This document shows, piece after piece, positions 56,099 through 64,000 of a DNA stretch of 64,000 bases. The notes beneath the pieces were generated by a model. That model worked only from the letters and a program-made list of their open reading frames with translations, searched no databases and was not told the DNA's origin. Position 1 is the first letter of the stretch, and each line of letters opens with the position of its first letter. The stretch covers positions 930,001 to 994,000 of the forward strand of contig NZ_CP053108.1 of the NCBI RefSeq assembly GCF_013009075.1, read 5' to 3'. A program made the position numbers and the translations under genes. The stretch comes from Halomonas sp. TA22 (GTDB taxonomy: Bacteria; Pseudomonadota; Gammaproteobacteria; Pseudomonadales; Halomonadaceae).

Positions 56099-57679
56099 AT
56101 GCACCAGAGCGAACATGATGTAGTGATCATTGGCGGCGGCGTGGCCGGGCTGACGCTTGCGCTGGAAGTCGCTGGCGCCCGGCGCGTCACGCTGCTGCGC
56201 CCCGACGCGGATGACCACGGCGCCAGCCAGTGGGCCCAGGGAGGCATCGCCGCGGTGCTTTCCCCACAGGATGATATCGAAGCGCATGTCCATGACACCC
56301 TGGTGGCAGGGGATGGGCTATGCGATGAGGCCGCCGTTCGCTTTACCGTGACCCAAGGCCCCGGCGCCATCGATTGGCTGCTGGCCAAGGGCATGGCATT
56401 CACCCGGGACGAGAGCGCCAATCCGTCCTACCCTTACCACCTCACCCGGGAAGGCGGCCATGGGGCAAGGCGTGTGATCCACGCCGCCGATGCCACTGGC
56501 CGAGCGCTGATCGATACCCTGCTCGCCCACGCCGAGGGTCACCCCGGCATCACCCTTCGCCGTGACATCAGCGCCAGCGCCCTGCTCTCCGATGTCGCCG
56601 GTCACTGCCGGGGCATCCAGGGCATCGATGCCCAAGGCGCCATGCGTCTTCTTTATGCCAGTGATGTCGTGCTAGCCACCGGTGGCGCCAGCGGCCTCTA
56701 CCGGCACACCACCAGCCCGCTACCGGCCTGCGGTGAAGGCATGCTGATGGCCGCCGAACTTGGGGCGGAGCTTGCCAATCTCGAATTTCAGCAATTCCAT
56801 CCCACCTGCCTGTTCGATCCTGATGGTCCTCCCTTCCTGATCAGTGAGGCGATACGTGGCGAAGGAGGGATACTGCGCAATCTGCAAGGCCAGCGCTTCA
56901 TGCCCGACATCGATGAGCGCGGCGAGCTTGCTCCACGCGATATCGTCGCGCGCGCGATAGATGCACAGATGCAGCGGGCCGGGGATGAACATGTATGGCT
57001 GGATATCTCTCACCTGCCTGCGGCGACGATCCAGCGCCTCTTCCCAACCATACACGCCCACTGTCAGTCACGCGGATTGGACATCACCAGACAGCCGATT
57101 CCCGTCGTACCCGCCGCCCACTACAGCTGCGGTGGCATCGTGACCGACCTCAGTGGTGCAAGCCAGGTACCGCACCTCTATGCGATCGGCGAAGTCGCCT
57201 GCACGGGGCTGCACGGCGCCAACCGAATGGCCAGCAACTCCCTGCTCGAGTGCCTGGTATTCGCGCGAGCCGCAGCGCGGGCACTACGCAAGCCACGCCC
57301 GACCTCCGACGCGACGATAACGCCGCGCCGAATCGTCCAGGGCGGGGCTGCCGCCCCGGAGTATGTCGATGCATTGATGAACGAGGTCAGGCAACTGATG
57401 AGTCAGAAGGTAGGTATCGTGCGCCATGACGCGGGGATCGCCGAGGCGTTAAGAGAATTGACGCGCCTGGCCATCGAGTGCCGTCATCTCTATCGGCATC
57501 ACCAGCCCACGCTTCAATTGACCAGCCTGCATCACGCGGTGCGCCTCGCCATCATGAGCGTGAGGACAGCAAGCGAGCGTCGCGAATCTCGCGGTCTGCA
57601 CTACAATCTCGACTGTCCTGAAAGGCTGCAAAGCGAGCGCCACGTATCACGGGCCTCGCTCGCGCCCGAGCTCAGCTGA
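56099..57679 (+). CDS. nadB: L-aspartate oxidase
   Basis: NadB oxidises L-aspartate to iminoaspartate, the first step of de novo NAD synthesis. The 526 residues have the FAD motif VVIIGGGVAGLTLALEV, SQWAQGGIAAVL, the fumarate-reductase-like catalytic block with YPYHLTREGGHGARRV, HYSCGGIVTD and GLHGANRMASNSLLECLVF. The ATG at 56099 lies 6 bases after GAGG; the ATG at 56078 would add seven residues. Its stop lies in a palindrome shared with the convergent ygfX gene. It works upstream of NadE (31 kb). Confidence 0.95.
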   Translation: MHQSEHDVVIIGGGVAGLTLALEVAGARRVTLLRPDADDHGASQWAQGGIAAVLSPQDDIEAHVHDTLVAGDGLCDEAAVRFTVTQGPGAIDWLLAKGMAFTRDESANPSYPYHLTREGGHGARRVIHAADATGRALIDTLLAHAEGHPGITLRRDISASALLSDVAGHCRGIQGIDAQGAMRLLYASDVVLATGGASGLYRHTTSPLPACGEGMLMAAELGAELANLEFQQFHPTCLFDPDGPPFLISEAIRGEGGILRNLQGQRFMPDIDERGELAPRDIVARAIDAQMQRAGDEHVWLDISHLPAATIQRLFPTIHAHCQSRGLDITRQPIPVVPAAHYSCGGIVTDLSGASQVPHLYAIGEVACTGLHGANRMASNSLLECLVFARAAARALRKPRPTSDATITPRRIVQGGAAAPEYVDALMNEVRQLMSQKVGIVRHDAGIAEALRELTRLAIECRHLYRHHQPTLQLTSLHHAVRLAIMSVRTASERRESRGLHYNLDCPERLQSERHVSRASLAPELS

Positions 57680-57681
57680 GC
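57670..57681. repeat. Palindrome shared by two stop codons
   Basis: GCTCAGCTGAGC is a perfect 12-bp palindrome that contains the TGA of nadB (57677-57679) and the TGA of ygfX on the other strand (57672-57674). Both proteins therefore end in Leu-Ser, and the genes overlap by 8 bp. Confidence 0.85.
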
Positions 57682-58100
57682 GAGGTGTCATGAGTTTGGA
57701 AAAGCAGCTCGCGGCGCAGCTCCCACAACGCCACACCATTACCGCTATCCGGCCATAGCCAGTAGAGACGTCCATTGAGCTTCAGGCCTATCAGCCAAGG
57801 ACCCAGGTAGATCACCTGAAGCTGGGCACGCTGCCAGGTCTTCTCTTCGCCCTGCGAAGCAGTCTCACGCCACTCCCACTGTGACGCACCGACACCCCCT
57901 CCCAACCGACGCAACTGCCAAGTTGGTTGGCTCCACCGCCACCTTATCATGACCGCACCCAGCAACAGTGTCGCCCCGGCGGCATGCCAGAGCGGGGCGA
58001 CCATCAGCAGCAGCAGGACGATCGCTCCGGCTAGCCCTGCCTGGCTCACCAGTGCCCAGTTAGAGGGTACGATACTGATCGTTATCGGTGGTTTCAGCAT
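57672..58100 (-). CDS. YgfX/CptA-like inner membrane protein
   Basis: The 142-residue protein has two N-terminal hydrophobic segments (LAGAIVLLLLMVAPLWHA and TLLLGAVMI), then a soluble beta-rich tail with WQLRRLGGG and a Trp-rich LNGRLYWLWPDSG block. This is the layout of YgfX (DUF1434), encoded next to SdhE in gammaproteobacteria. E. coli YgfX (CptA) has been proposed as a toxin affecting cytoskeletal proteins, with SdhE as its partner, but its physiological role is disputed. It overlaps sdhE by 41 bp, and its start has only a weak ribosome site. Confidence 0.78.
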   Translation of the reverse strand: MLKPPITISIVPSNWALVSQAGLAGAIVLLLLMVAPLWHAAGATLLLGAVMIRWRWSQPTWQLRRLGGGVGASQWEWRETASQGEEKTWQRAQLQVIYLGPWLIGLKLNGRLYWLWPDSGNGVALWELRRELLFQTHDTSLS

Positions 58101-58353
58101 ACTCGACGATCATCTGCACGAGCCGGCGGCGCACCGGGTCCTCCGGCCAGTCGCGGCGCATCAGCCACACGAAAAGATCCTGATCCTCCTCCTGAATCAA
58201 CGACTCGTAGGCGGCCTTATCTGCGTCGTCCAGCGCATCGTAGCGATGCTCGAGAAACGGAATCAGCAGCAGATCGAGCTCCCACATGCCCCGTCGAGAG
58301 TGCCAGTAAAGACGCTTGCGGTTTATTTCGCTGAAGGTTGGTTCTTCGCTCAA
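58060..58353 (-). CDS. sdhE: FAD assembly factor SdhE
   Basis: SdhE (YgfY/CptB) promotes covalent FAD attachment to succinate dehydrogenase and fumarate reductase. The conserved core NRKRLYWHSRRGMWELDLLL contains the RGxxE motif essential for flavinylation. The start is most likely TTG at 58353, 6 bases after TGAGG, giving 97 residues; the only in-frame ATG (58416) adds 21 unconserved residues, and no internal ATG exists before the core. TATACT lies just upstream in that extension. It is co-transcribed with ygfX. Confidence 0.88.
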   Translation of the reverse strand: MSEEPTFSEINRKRLYWHSRRGMWELDLLLIPFLEHRYDALDDADKAAYESLIQEEDQDLFVWLMRRDWPEDPVRRRLVQMIVEYAETTDNDQYRTL

Positions 58354-58558
58354 CGTCGGCCTCAATGAGTCAATGGATATGACAGCCAGTATACCCGAGC
58401 CCGGGTGACACCACACAGCCAGTCAGACGCTTGGCGGCACGCAAGCCAACCTCGGCCGCCTAGTCCGTTGTTTTGTCACGGTTTGCACAGTATGCTGGGG
58501 AAAAGAACAACGTCGGCCAAGCCATAAACCGAATGGCGCCGCCGCATGGAGAGAAACA

Positions 58559-58855
58559 ATGACCAAATCCGAGTTGATCGAGCAAATCTCAATGCGACAA
58601 CCCGAGCTGTCGATCAAGGAAGTCGAAGCTGCCGTGCGTATCATTCTTGATGACATTACCGATGCGCTGGCCGATGGGGGCAGAGTGGAGATCCGTGGCT
58701 TTGGCAGTTTCTCGTTGCACTATCGCGAACCTCGCGTCGGCCGTAACCCAAAGACCGGCGATGCAGTGGAGCTCGATGGCAAGTTCGTACCCCACTTCAA
58801 GCCGGGGAAGGAGTTGCGAGAACAGGTCAATGCCAGTCGGGCGCTCGGTTACTGA
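58559..58855 (+). CDS. ihfB: Integration host factor subunit beta
   Basis: The 98-residue DNABII protein starts [18 protein letters not shown], has the [25 protein letters not shown] beta-arm region with the intercalating Pro, and ends [13 protein letters not shown]. It pairs with IhfA to bend DNA. GGAGA precedes the ATG by 6 bases. In many gammaproteobacteria rpsA lies directly upstream; here the upstream neighbour is the divergent sdhE. lapA-lapB follow, as usual. Confidence 0.95.
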   Translation: MTKSELIEQISMRQPELSIKEVEAAVRIILDDITDALADGGRVEIRGFGSFSLHYREPRVGRNPKTGDAVELDGKFVPHFKPGKELREQVNASRALGY

Positions 58856-58963
58856 AGATGCTTGTATCAGTGACGCAAGCCCGGCACGATTGGCGGGAAG
58901 GGAGCTGTACGGTTGCAGGCGCCCCGCGCCAGCAACCGTCATCGATAGATAAAGGAAACCACC

Positions 58964-59269
58964 ATGCGTTGGCTAAAAGGCGTGATTCTGGCGATTATTC
59001 TTCTTGCCGTGCTGCTGATCGGCATTCTGTTCGCCGTCAACAACCAACAGCCGCTTCCGCTCAACCTGATATGGCTCGAACTGCCTGCGGCATCGCTCTC
59101 GGTGTGGCTGCTGGCCGCGCTTACCTGCGGCGTCCTGCTCGGCATGCTGGCCATGACCGGGGTATATCTGCGCCTACGTACGCTGCTGACCCGTGCCCAG
59201 CGGCACAATCAACAGCAGCGCAAGGAGCTCGACCGCCTGCGCATTCAGGAGCTAAAGGAACTGCCTTAA
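58964..59269 (+). CDS. lapA: LapA family inner membrane protein
   Basis: The 101-residue LapA (YciS, DUF1049) protein has two transmembrane helices (VILAIILLAVLLIGILFAV and LSVWLLAALTCGVLLGMLAM) and a C-terminal basic coiled coil (AQRHNQQQRKELDRLR). It assists LapB in controlling lipopolysaccharide synthesis. A good site AAAGGAAA precedes it. Its stop is directly followed by the lapB start. Confidence 0.9.
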   Translation: MRWLKGVILAIILLAVLLIGILFAVNNQQPLPLNLIWLELPAASLSVWLLAALTCGVLLGMLAMTGVYLRLRTLLTRAQRHNQQQRKELDRLRIQELKELP

Positions 59270-60454
59270 ATGCCCGACCTGATGCTGCTGGCTCTGTTGC
59301 TGTCGGCGGTAGCCATCGGCTGGTGGCTAGGCCGGCGGGACTCGGGGCGCCATCTTCCCGAGTCCCGGCAGCCCGCCCTGTCGCGGGACTACTTCGTTGG
59401 CCTCAACTACCTGCTCAATGAGCAGCCCGATCGCGCCATCGAAACGTTCGTAGCAGCACTCGAGGTCAACAGCGACACCATCGAAACCCATATCGCGCTA
59501 GGCAATCTCTTCCGCAGCCGAGGCGAGGCGGATCGCGCCGTCAAGATCCATCAGAACCTGCTCGCCCGCCCCACCCTGACCACCCTCCAGAGCCATACCG
59601 TGCAGCTTGAGCTGTCGCGGGATTTTCTGCACCTGGGGTTGCTCGATCGTGCCGAGCGGCTACTCCATGCACTGGTACGCGATGCTCTGGACGACAGCAT
59701 TCGCCAGTCGGCCAAGCGCCTGCTGATCGGACTGCTCGAACGCGAGAAGGAGTGGCAGGCCGCCCTGGAGGTGGCGCAACCCGTGATGGTGCGTCAGCAT
59801 GAGGACATTCGACGCGCCGCTGCCCACTGGCTGTGCGAGCTGGCCGAGCTGGACAGAAGCTCTTCAAGCCCCGCCATGGCACGCAAGCGTCTGCGTCAGG
59901 CGCTCTCGATCGACGCTAGCTGCGTACGTGCCAACTGGCTTCTCTCGCGCCTGGAGCATGATACCGGCCACTACAAGGCGGAAATTCGCCTACTCAAGCG
60001 CGTGCCCGATCAAGACCAGGCATTCACACCCATGGTGCTTGAGCCGATGCGCGATGCCTATCGCATGCTCCAGGATCCCGAAGGGTTGGAGAAGACGCTT
60101 CGGCAACTGGTTGAACGCACTCCCTCGATCAGCGCCGTGATCATGCTTGCCGAGTGCATCCAGCAACGCGAAGGCAGCCGCGCCGCCGCCACCTTCGTGA
60201 GCGAACAGCTCAACCGGGAACCCAGTCTGCGCGGTATCGACTACCTGATGGACCTCTACCAGAGCGAGCTTGGGCGAGGCGATGACGGCAGACACATGGT
60301 ACTGCTCAAGCGCCACACCCAGGCGCTGCTTGAAACCACGCCACGCTACTGCTGCCAGCGCTGCGGCTTCGATGGCCAGCAACTGCACTGGCAGTGCCCG
60401 CGTTGCCAGACCTGGGGGTCGACTCGACCGATCACCGGCATCAAGGGCGACTAG
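59270..60454 (+). CDS. lapB: Lipopolysaccharide assembly protein LapB (YciM)
   Basis: LapB is the membrane-anchored TPR protein that directs FtsH to degrade LpxC and so balances LPS with phospholipid. The 394 residues show an N-terminal helix ([18 protein letters not shown]), TPR repeats (~45-330, such as [19 protein letters not shown]) and a C-terminal rubredoxin-like zinc site with [10 protein letters not shown] and [10 protein letters not shown]. It begins on the base after the lapA stop. Its end overlaps the convergent pyrF by 14 bp. Confidence 0.94.
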   Translation: MPDLMLLALLLSAVAIGWWLGRRDSGRHLPESRQPALSRDYFVGLNYLLNEQPDRAIETFVAALEVNSDTIETHIALGNLFRSRGEADRAVKIHQNLLARPTLTTLQSHTVQLELSRDFLHLGLLDRAERLLHALVRDALDDSIRQSAKRLLIGLLEREKEWQAALEVAQPVMVRQHEDIRRAAAHWLCELAELDRSSSSPAMARKRLRQALSIDASCVRANWLLSRLEHDTGHYKAEIRLLKRVPDQDQAFTPMVLEPMRDAYRMLQDPEGLEKTLRQLVERTPSISAVIMLAECIQQREGSRAAATFVSEQLNREPSLRGIDYLMDLYQSELGRGDDGRHMVLLKRHTQALLETTPRYCCQRCGFDGQQLHWQCPRCQTWGSTRPITGIKGD

Positions 60455-61154
60455 AGCTCTCCGCCAGTTCGGCGAGTATCGCTTCGAGCGCCATCATCGG
60501 ATCCTCAGCCTGGGTCACCGGGCGCCCCACCACCAGATGCGTGCTACCCGCCGTCATGGCCTGGCTCGGTGTCAGTATGCGGCGTTGATCATCGGCAACG
60601 GCCGAGGCCGGGCGAATGCCCGGTGTCACCTTGAGAAACGTTTCGCCGCAGCGTTCTCGAAGCCGTGCGGACTCCTGGGCCGAGCACACCACACCATCCA
60701 AGCCACTATCCCGTGCCAGCAGTGCCAGGTGTTCGACATGCGTCTCGAGCGACGCCGTCACGCCGATCTCGGCCAGATCCCTGGCACTCATGCTGGTGAG
60801 CACCGTCACCGCAATCAAGTGCGTTTTCAGCGCATGGCGCTCGAGCCGCTCGCGAGCAGCCTCCATCATCCGCCGCCCCCCCGAGGCGTGGACATTGACC
60901 ATCCACACCCCCTGCTCGGCCGCCGCCTGCACGGCGCTCGCCACGGTGTTGGGAATGTCGTGGTACTTGAGATCGAGGAACACCTCGAAGCCGCGCCCAT
61001 GCAGAGCTTCGAGTATCGCCGGACCACTTCGGGTGAAGAGCTCCTTGCCCACCTTGACCCGGCAGCGCGATGGATCGAGGCGATCGGCCATGCACAGGGC
61101 CGCGTCCTGGGAGGCGTAATCGAGGGCAATGATCAGGGGGGAAAGGGTCGGCAT
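60441..61154 (-). CDS. pyrF: Orotidine 5'-phosphate decarboxylase
   Basis: PyrF makes UMP from OMP in the last step of pyrimidine synthesis. The 237-residue TIM barrel has [10 protein letters not shown], the catalytic block [13 protein letters not shown] (Asp-x-Lys-x2-Asp), [15 protein letters not shown] and the phosphate-binding VVGRPVT. In E. coli pyrF lies on the same strand after lapAB; here it is convergent, overlapping lapB by 14 bp. Confidence 0.95.
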   Translation of the reverse strand: MPTLSPLIIALDYASQDAALCMADRLDPSRCRVKVGKELFTRSGPAILEALHGRGFEVFLDLKYHDIPNTVASAVQAAAEQGVWMVNVHASGGRRMMEAARERLERHALKTHLIAVTVLTSMSARDLAEIGVTASLETHVEHLALLARDSGLDGVVCSAQESARLRERCGETFLKVTPGIRPASAVADDQRRILTPSQAMTAGSTHLVVGRPVTQAEDPMMALEAILAELAESSSRP

Positions 61155-61356
61155 CGTGAGGACTCTCTGACGGTCGGATCTGACGCCAGTATACCAGCTG
61201 TTCCCTCAACGTTTTTAACGCCGATGTCGCGCATCGCATGTTCTATTTGGCTTACAACACATGTCATCAATGGCGACGCAAAAAAAGCCGATAAGACTTT
61301 TATTGTGACAGCGCAGGGTAACGCCACATCAAAAAGAACGCATAATAGGAGTTAAG

Positions 61357-61623
61357 ATGAAAAAGCAACTCAAAGCCTTGGCATTCAGCCTACTGCTTGC
61401 CGCTTCCCCGTTGAGCTTCGCCCAAGAGATCGCCCCGATCAACGTCAACACCGCGAATGCAGAGCTGCTTGCCGAATTGCCGGGCATCGGTGCCGCCAAG
61501 GCCAGAGCGATCATTGAAGAGCGCGAGGCGAACGGCAACTTCGAAAACGCGGAGGACCTGACTCGCGTTAGCGGTATCGGCAACGCGACCGTAGAGAAGA
61601 TGCGCGACCAGATCGAATTCTGA
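61357..61623 (+). CDS. ComEA-like helix-hairpin-helix protein, exported
   Basis: The 88-residue protein has a signal peptide (MKKQLKALAFSLLLAASPLSFA) and one double helix-hairpin-helix module: INVNTANAELLAELPGIGAAKARAIIEERE, then FENAEDLTRVSGIGNATVEKM. This is the DNA-binding domain of ComEA, which pulls transforming DNA into the periplasm. It fits the short gammaproteobacterial ComEA form. Preceded by AGGAG. With the FimT-like pilins in this window, natural competence is a reasonable hypothesis. Confidence 0.88.
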   Translation: MKKQLKALAFSLLLAASPLSFAQEIAPINVNTANAELLAELPGIGAAKARAIIEEREANGNFENAEDLTRVSGIGNATVEKMRDQIEF

Positions 61624-61657
61624 GCTGACGGGCGGTCGTCAGACCGCCCAGTCCCGT

Positions 61658-62419
61658 TCAGATGCGCAGACCGCCGTCGCACTCGATGATGCGCCCCGAG
61701 AAATAGTCATTCTCGAAGATATACGCCACGCTCTGCGCGATATCCTCCGGCTGTCCCAACCGCCCCAACGGAACGCCCTTGGTGATCTTCTCGAGCATCT
61801 CGGGGCGAATGGCGGAAGTCATCTCGGTTTCGATAAAGCCCGGCGCCACGCCTCCCACACGAATATTGTATCGAGCAAGTTCCTTGGCCCAGGTCACGGT
61901 CAGCGCGGCCACACCAGCCTTGGCTGCGGCATAGTTGCTCTGCCCCATGTTACCGGCGCGGGAGATACTCGAGATATTGACGATCACCCCGCCCTGCCCG
62001 GCTGCGGCCATCTGTGCCGCGGCGGCGCGGCCGCACAGAAACACCCCGGTCAGGTTGACGTCGATCACCTGCTGCCAATGGGCCAGCGACATGGTCGACT
62101 CCACCTTGCCATCGCGAACCTTGATCAGCAGCCCATCGCGGGTGATGCCGGCATTGTTGACCAGCCCCTGCACCGGCCCGAGCTTGGCCGCGATATCGGC
62201 AAATGCCAGCTCGACCGAGTGCTCGTCGGCCACATCGACCGCAAACACACTGGCATCGACACCCTTGTCGAGCAGGTGATTGGCTGCCGTATCGAGCGCT
62301 TCGTGCTCCAGATCCAGCAAGGCGATGCGCGCGCCCTTTTGGCCCAGCAGCGTCGCCATGGCAAACCCAAGCCCACGCGCGCCTCCTGTAATTGCGATTA
62401 CCGCGTCATTCAATTGCAT
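61658..62419 (-). CDS. Short-chain dehydrogenase/reductase (FabG-like)
   Basis: The 253-residue classical SDR has the cofactor site AITGGARGLGFAMA, LVNNAG at about 89, the catalytic Ser in IVNISSISRAG, the Tyr/Lys pair in NYAAAKAG and the C-terminal PGFIETEMT. It ends in YFSGRIIECDGGLRI, like 3-oxoacyl-ACP reductases. It stands alone, with no acp or fab genes beside it, so the substrate could be a ketoacyl-CoA or another alcohol/ketone. The Asp in LLDLEHE at the end of beta-2 suggests NAD(H) rather than NADP(H). Confidence 0.88.
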   Translation of the reverse strand: MQLNDAVIAITGGARGLGFAMATLLGQKGARIALLDLEHEALDTAANHLLDKGVDASVFAVDVADEHSVELAFADIAAKLGPVQGLVNNAGITRDGLLIKVRDGKVESTMSLAHWQQVIDVNLTGVFLCGRAAAAQMAAAGQGGVIVNISSISRAGNMGQSNYAAAKAGVAALTVTWAKELARYNIRVGGVAPGFIETEMTSAIRPEMLEKITKGVPLGRLGQPEDIAQSVAYIFENDYFSGRIIECDGGLRI

Positions 62420-62597
62420 GCCTTTCTCTTCTCAGCCGGACCTTATTGTGCACCGCAACATATCTTGCTCTAGCACGGCCGAAAAATAACGCTCAACCAA
62501 GGCCGTATCGATACAAACTATCGACCCTGTCAGCGTAGACTTGAAATAAAAGTGCCGAAGACCCATCTAGAAGCGTAACGACGCCCATGGAGCTGCC

Positions 62598-63131
62598 ATG
62601 CCCTTCCTTCTACTTTTTACCGTTTTCGCTCTCCTCGATTTTGTCATCCTGTTCTCCGTCGGTAGTAAGATAGGGCTGCTGACGACACTCGTCATGGTGC
62701 TGGGAACCGGCTTCATCGGCCTGCACCTGGTCCGGCGCGAAGGGGTCGCAACGCTGCAACGCGCCCAGCAGCGTCTGGCCAACGGTGAGCTCCCTTCGTC
62801 GGAACTGATGACGGGCGCGGCAATGATCTTCGGCGGTGCGCTACTCATGGCCCCGGGCTTTCTCTCCGACGCACTGGGCTTCATGTGCCTGCTACCGCGT
62901 GCGCGCCGTGTGCTGGGCCTGCTGCTGGCAAGGCTAGGGCCGCGCGTCCAGCGCTTTCATTACCGCAGCGGCACTTCGTCGCAGAGGCCAACCCATTCAG
63001 GCGACGAATGGCATCAGTCCGATGAGCGAGCTTTCCGCGACGCCTCCCATGACACTTCGTCACAGGAGGGCAAACCGCTGGAGGGCGACTTCATCGCCCA
63101 TGACGAGCCACGCCCGCGTACTCGCAGGTAA
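62598..63131 (+). CDS. fxsA: FxsA family inner membrane protein
   Basis: The 177-residue protein has four hydrophobic segments. The FxsA signature is LLFTVFALLDFVILFSVGSKIGLL, then GTGFIGLHLVRREGVATLQRAQ and LMAPGFLSDALGFMCLLP, with a hydrophilic C-terminal tail. E. coli FxsA is known for suppressing F-exclusion of phage T7; its normal role is unknown. GGAGCTGCC precedes the start. It sits just upstream of groES, as in E. coli. Confidence 0.88.
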   Translation: MPFLLLFTVFALLDFVILFSVGSKIGLLTTLVMVLGTGFIGLHLVRREGVATLQRAQQRLANGELPSSELMTGAAMIFGGALLMAPGFLSDALGFMCLLPRARRVLGLLLARLGPRVQRFHYRSGTSSQRPTHSGDEWHQSDERAFRDASHDTSSQEGKPLEGDFIAHDEPRPRTRR

Positions 63132-63149
63132 TTTTTTTTATCGGCGACA

Positions 63150-63178
63150 CTTGAAAGGTATCGCCCAGCCCCCACTGT
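63150..63178 (+). promoter_or_regulatory. Sigma-32 (heat shock) promoter of groESL
   Basis: CTTGAAA at 63150-63156 is a perfect sigma-32 -35 element. CCCCCACT starts 12 bases later (63169) and resembles CCCCATNT. It lies about 150 bp before groES, leaving a long 5' leader. No CIRCE element is seen. Confidence 0.82.
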
Positions 63179-63329
63179 TGGGGCAGAGACAAGCTTCGGC
63201 CGGCAGACAAGCGTCTGTCGCCATTGACAAGGAAGGCATCCGCCTTCGCTCCGGAAGCCCGCTTCCGGCAGTGCTATGGACCCGTCATGGTTCGCCATGA
63301 CACAGCAAACCATCAGGAGAACGTAAGCA

Positions 63330-63623
63330 ATGAACATCCGTCCCTTGCACGATCGTGTGGTCGTCCGTCGCGTGGAAGAAGAACAGAAGACAGCTGGCGG
63401 CATCGTGCTTCCGGGCAATGCCCAGGAAAAACCGACTCGCGGAGAGATCCTGGCAGTCGGCAATGGCCGGATCCTCGAAAACGGTGAAGTACGCCCGCTG
63501 GACGTCAAGGTTGGCGACACCGTGATCTTCAAGGATGGTTTCGGCGTCGAGAAGCAAAAGATCGACGGCGAAGAAGTCCTGATCATGAGCGAGAGCGATA
63601 TCCTCGCGGTAGTGGAAGGCTAA
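63330..63623 (+). CDS. groES: Co-chaperonin GroES
   Basis: The 97-residue heptameric lid of the GroEL chamber begins [20 protein letters not shown] and has the mobile loop [18 protein letters not shown] and the C-terminal [19 protein letters not shown] precedes the ATG. It is co-transcribed with groEL, which starts 61 bp after its stop. Confidence 0.98.
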   Translation: MNIRPLHDRVVVRRVEEEQKTAGGIVLPGNAQEKPTRGEILAVGNGRILENGEVRPLDVKVGDTVIFKDGFGVEKQKIDGEEVLIMSESDILAVVEG

Positions 63624-63672
63624 GACTTTTCTCCTTGCAGTGACTGTTCAAGTTTTCTCGAATTAACAGTAG

Positions 63673-64000
<328 letters not shown>

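Noticed and set aside
60270-61355. Plus-strand frame of 361 codons opposite pyrF
   Set aside because: It spans the end of lapB, all of pyrF in antisense and the next gap; pyrF is unmistakable on the minus strand.

Overview
The window is a 64 kb stretch of gene-dense, GC-rich chromosome from a gammaproteobacterium. Gene order and protein sequences point to the Halomonadaceae (Halomonas or a close relative); this is inference from familiarity and synteny, not from a database search. Almost everything is core chromosome. I saw no transposase, integrase, phage gene or CRISPR array.

Layout. 1-3.3 kb: end of an amidase gene, a small DUF3820 gene and an S9 oligopeptidase. 3.4-8.8 kb: opgG-opgH and a membrane acyltransferase (osmoregulated periplasmic glucans). 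8.8-13.8 kb: tRNA-Pro, ispB, then divergently rplU-rpmA-obgE-proB and rpsT. 13.9-21.6 kb: murJ, ribF-ileS-lspA-fkpB-ispH. 21.6-30.7 kb: a type IV pilus minor pilin operon (fimT-like, pilV, pilW, pilX, pilY1, pilE), an HD-GYP gene, a second FimT-like gene on the other strand, and thiO. 30.7-35.6 kb: nadE, bamD, rluD, pgeF. 35.6-38.4 kb: clpB behind a sigma-32-type promoter. 38.4-44.3 kb: ilvIH, ilvY divergent from ilvC, pssA, and a damaged tRNA-Met. 44.3-48.3 kb: an M18 aminopeptidase gene, prc and a coiled-coil protein. 48.4-55.1 kb: an S15-type hydrolase and an ATP-grasp enzyme in one operon, a small disordered protein and an alpha-glucan phosphorylase gene. 55.2-56.0 kb: a tRNA cluster (Asn, Gly, a Gly tail repeat, Cys, Leu) with damaged members. 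56-61 kb: nadB, ygfX-sdhE, ihfB, lapA-lapB, pyrF. 61-64 kb: a ComEA-like protein, an SDR gene, fxsA, and groES-groEL (groEL runs off the end).

How the genes work together. The window supplies translation (L21, L27, S20, IleRS, tRNAs, RluD, Obg), envelope biogenesis (OpgGH, MurJ, LspA, BamD, LapAB, PssA, Prc), isoprenoid, NAD, flavin and branched-chain amino acid synthesis, and protein quality control (ClpB, GroESL). It also holds an accessory type IV pilus tip set, paired here with a probable c-di-GMP phosphodiesterase.

Most unusual points. Three tRNA genes look broken at or near their 5' ends: tRNA-Met, tRNA-Asn and tRNA-Gly. At the Asn/Gly junction the whole divergent promoter region that should drive both units is missing. 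There is also a 22-bp repeat of the tRNA-Gly 3' end. These could be true tRNA decay or assembly collapse at inverted repeats, and need read-level checking. The least understood functional module is the ATP-grasp/S15 hydrolase pair with its disordered neighbour.
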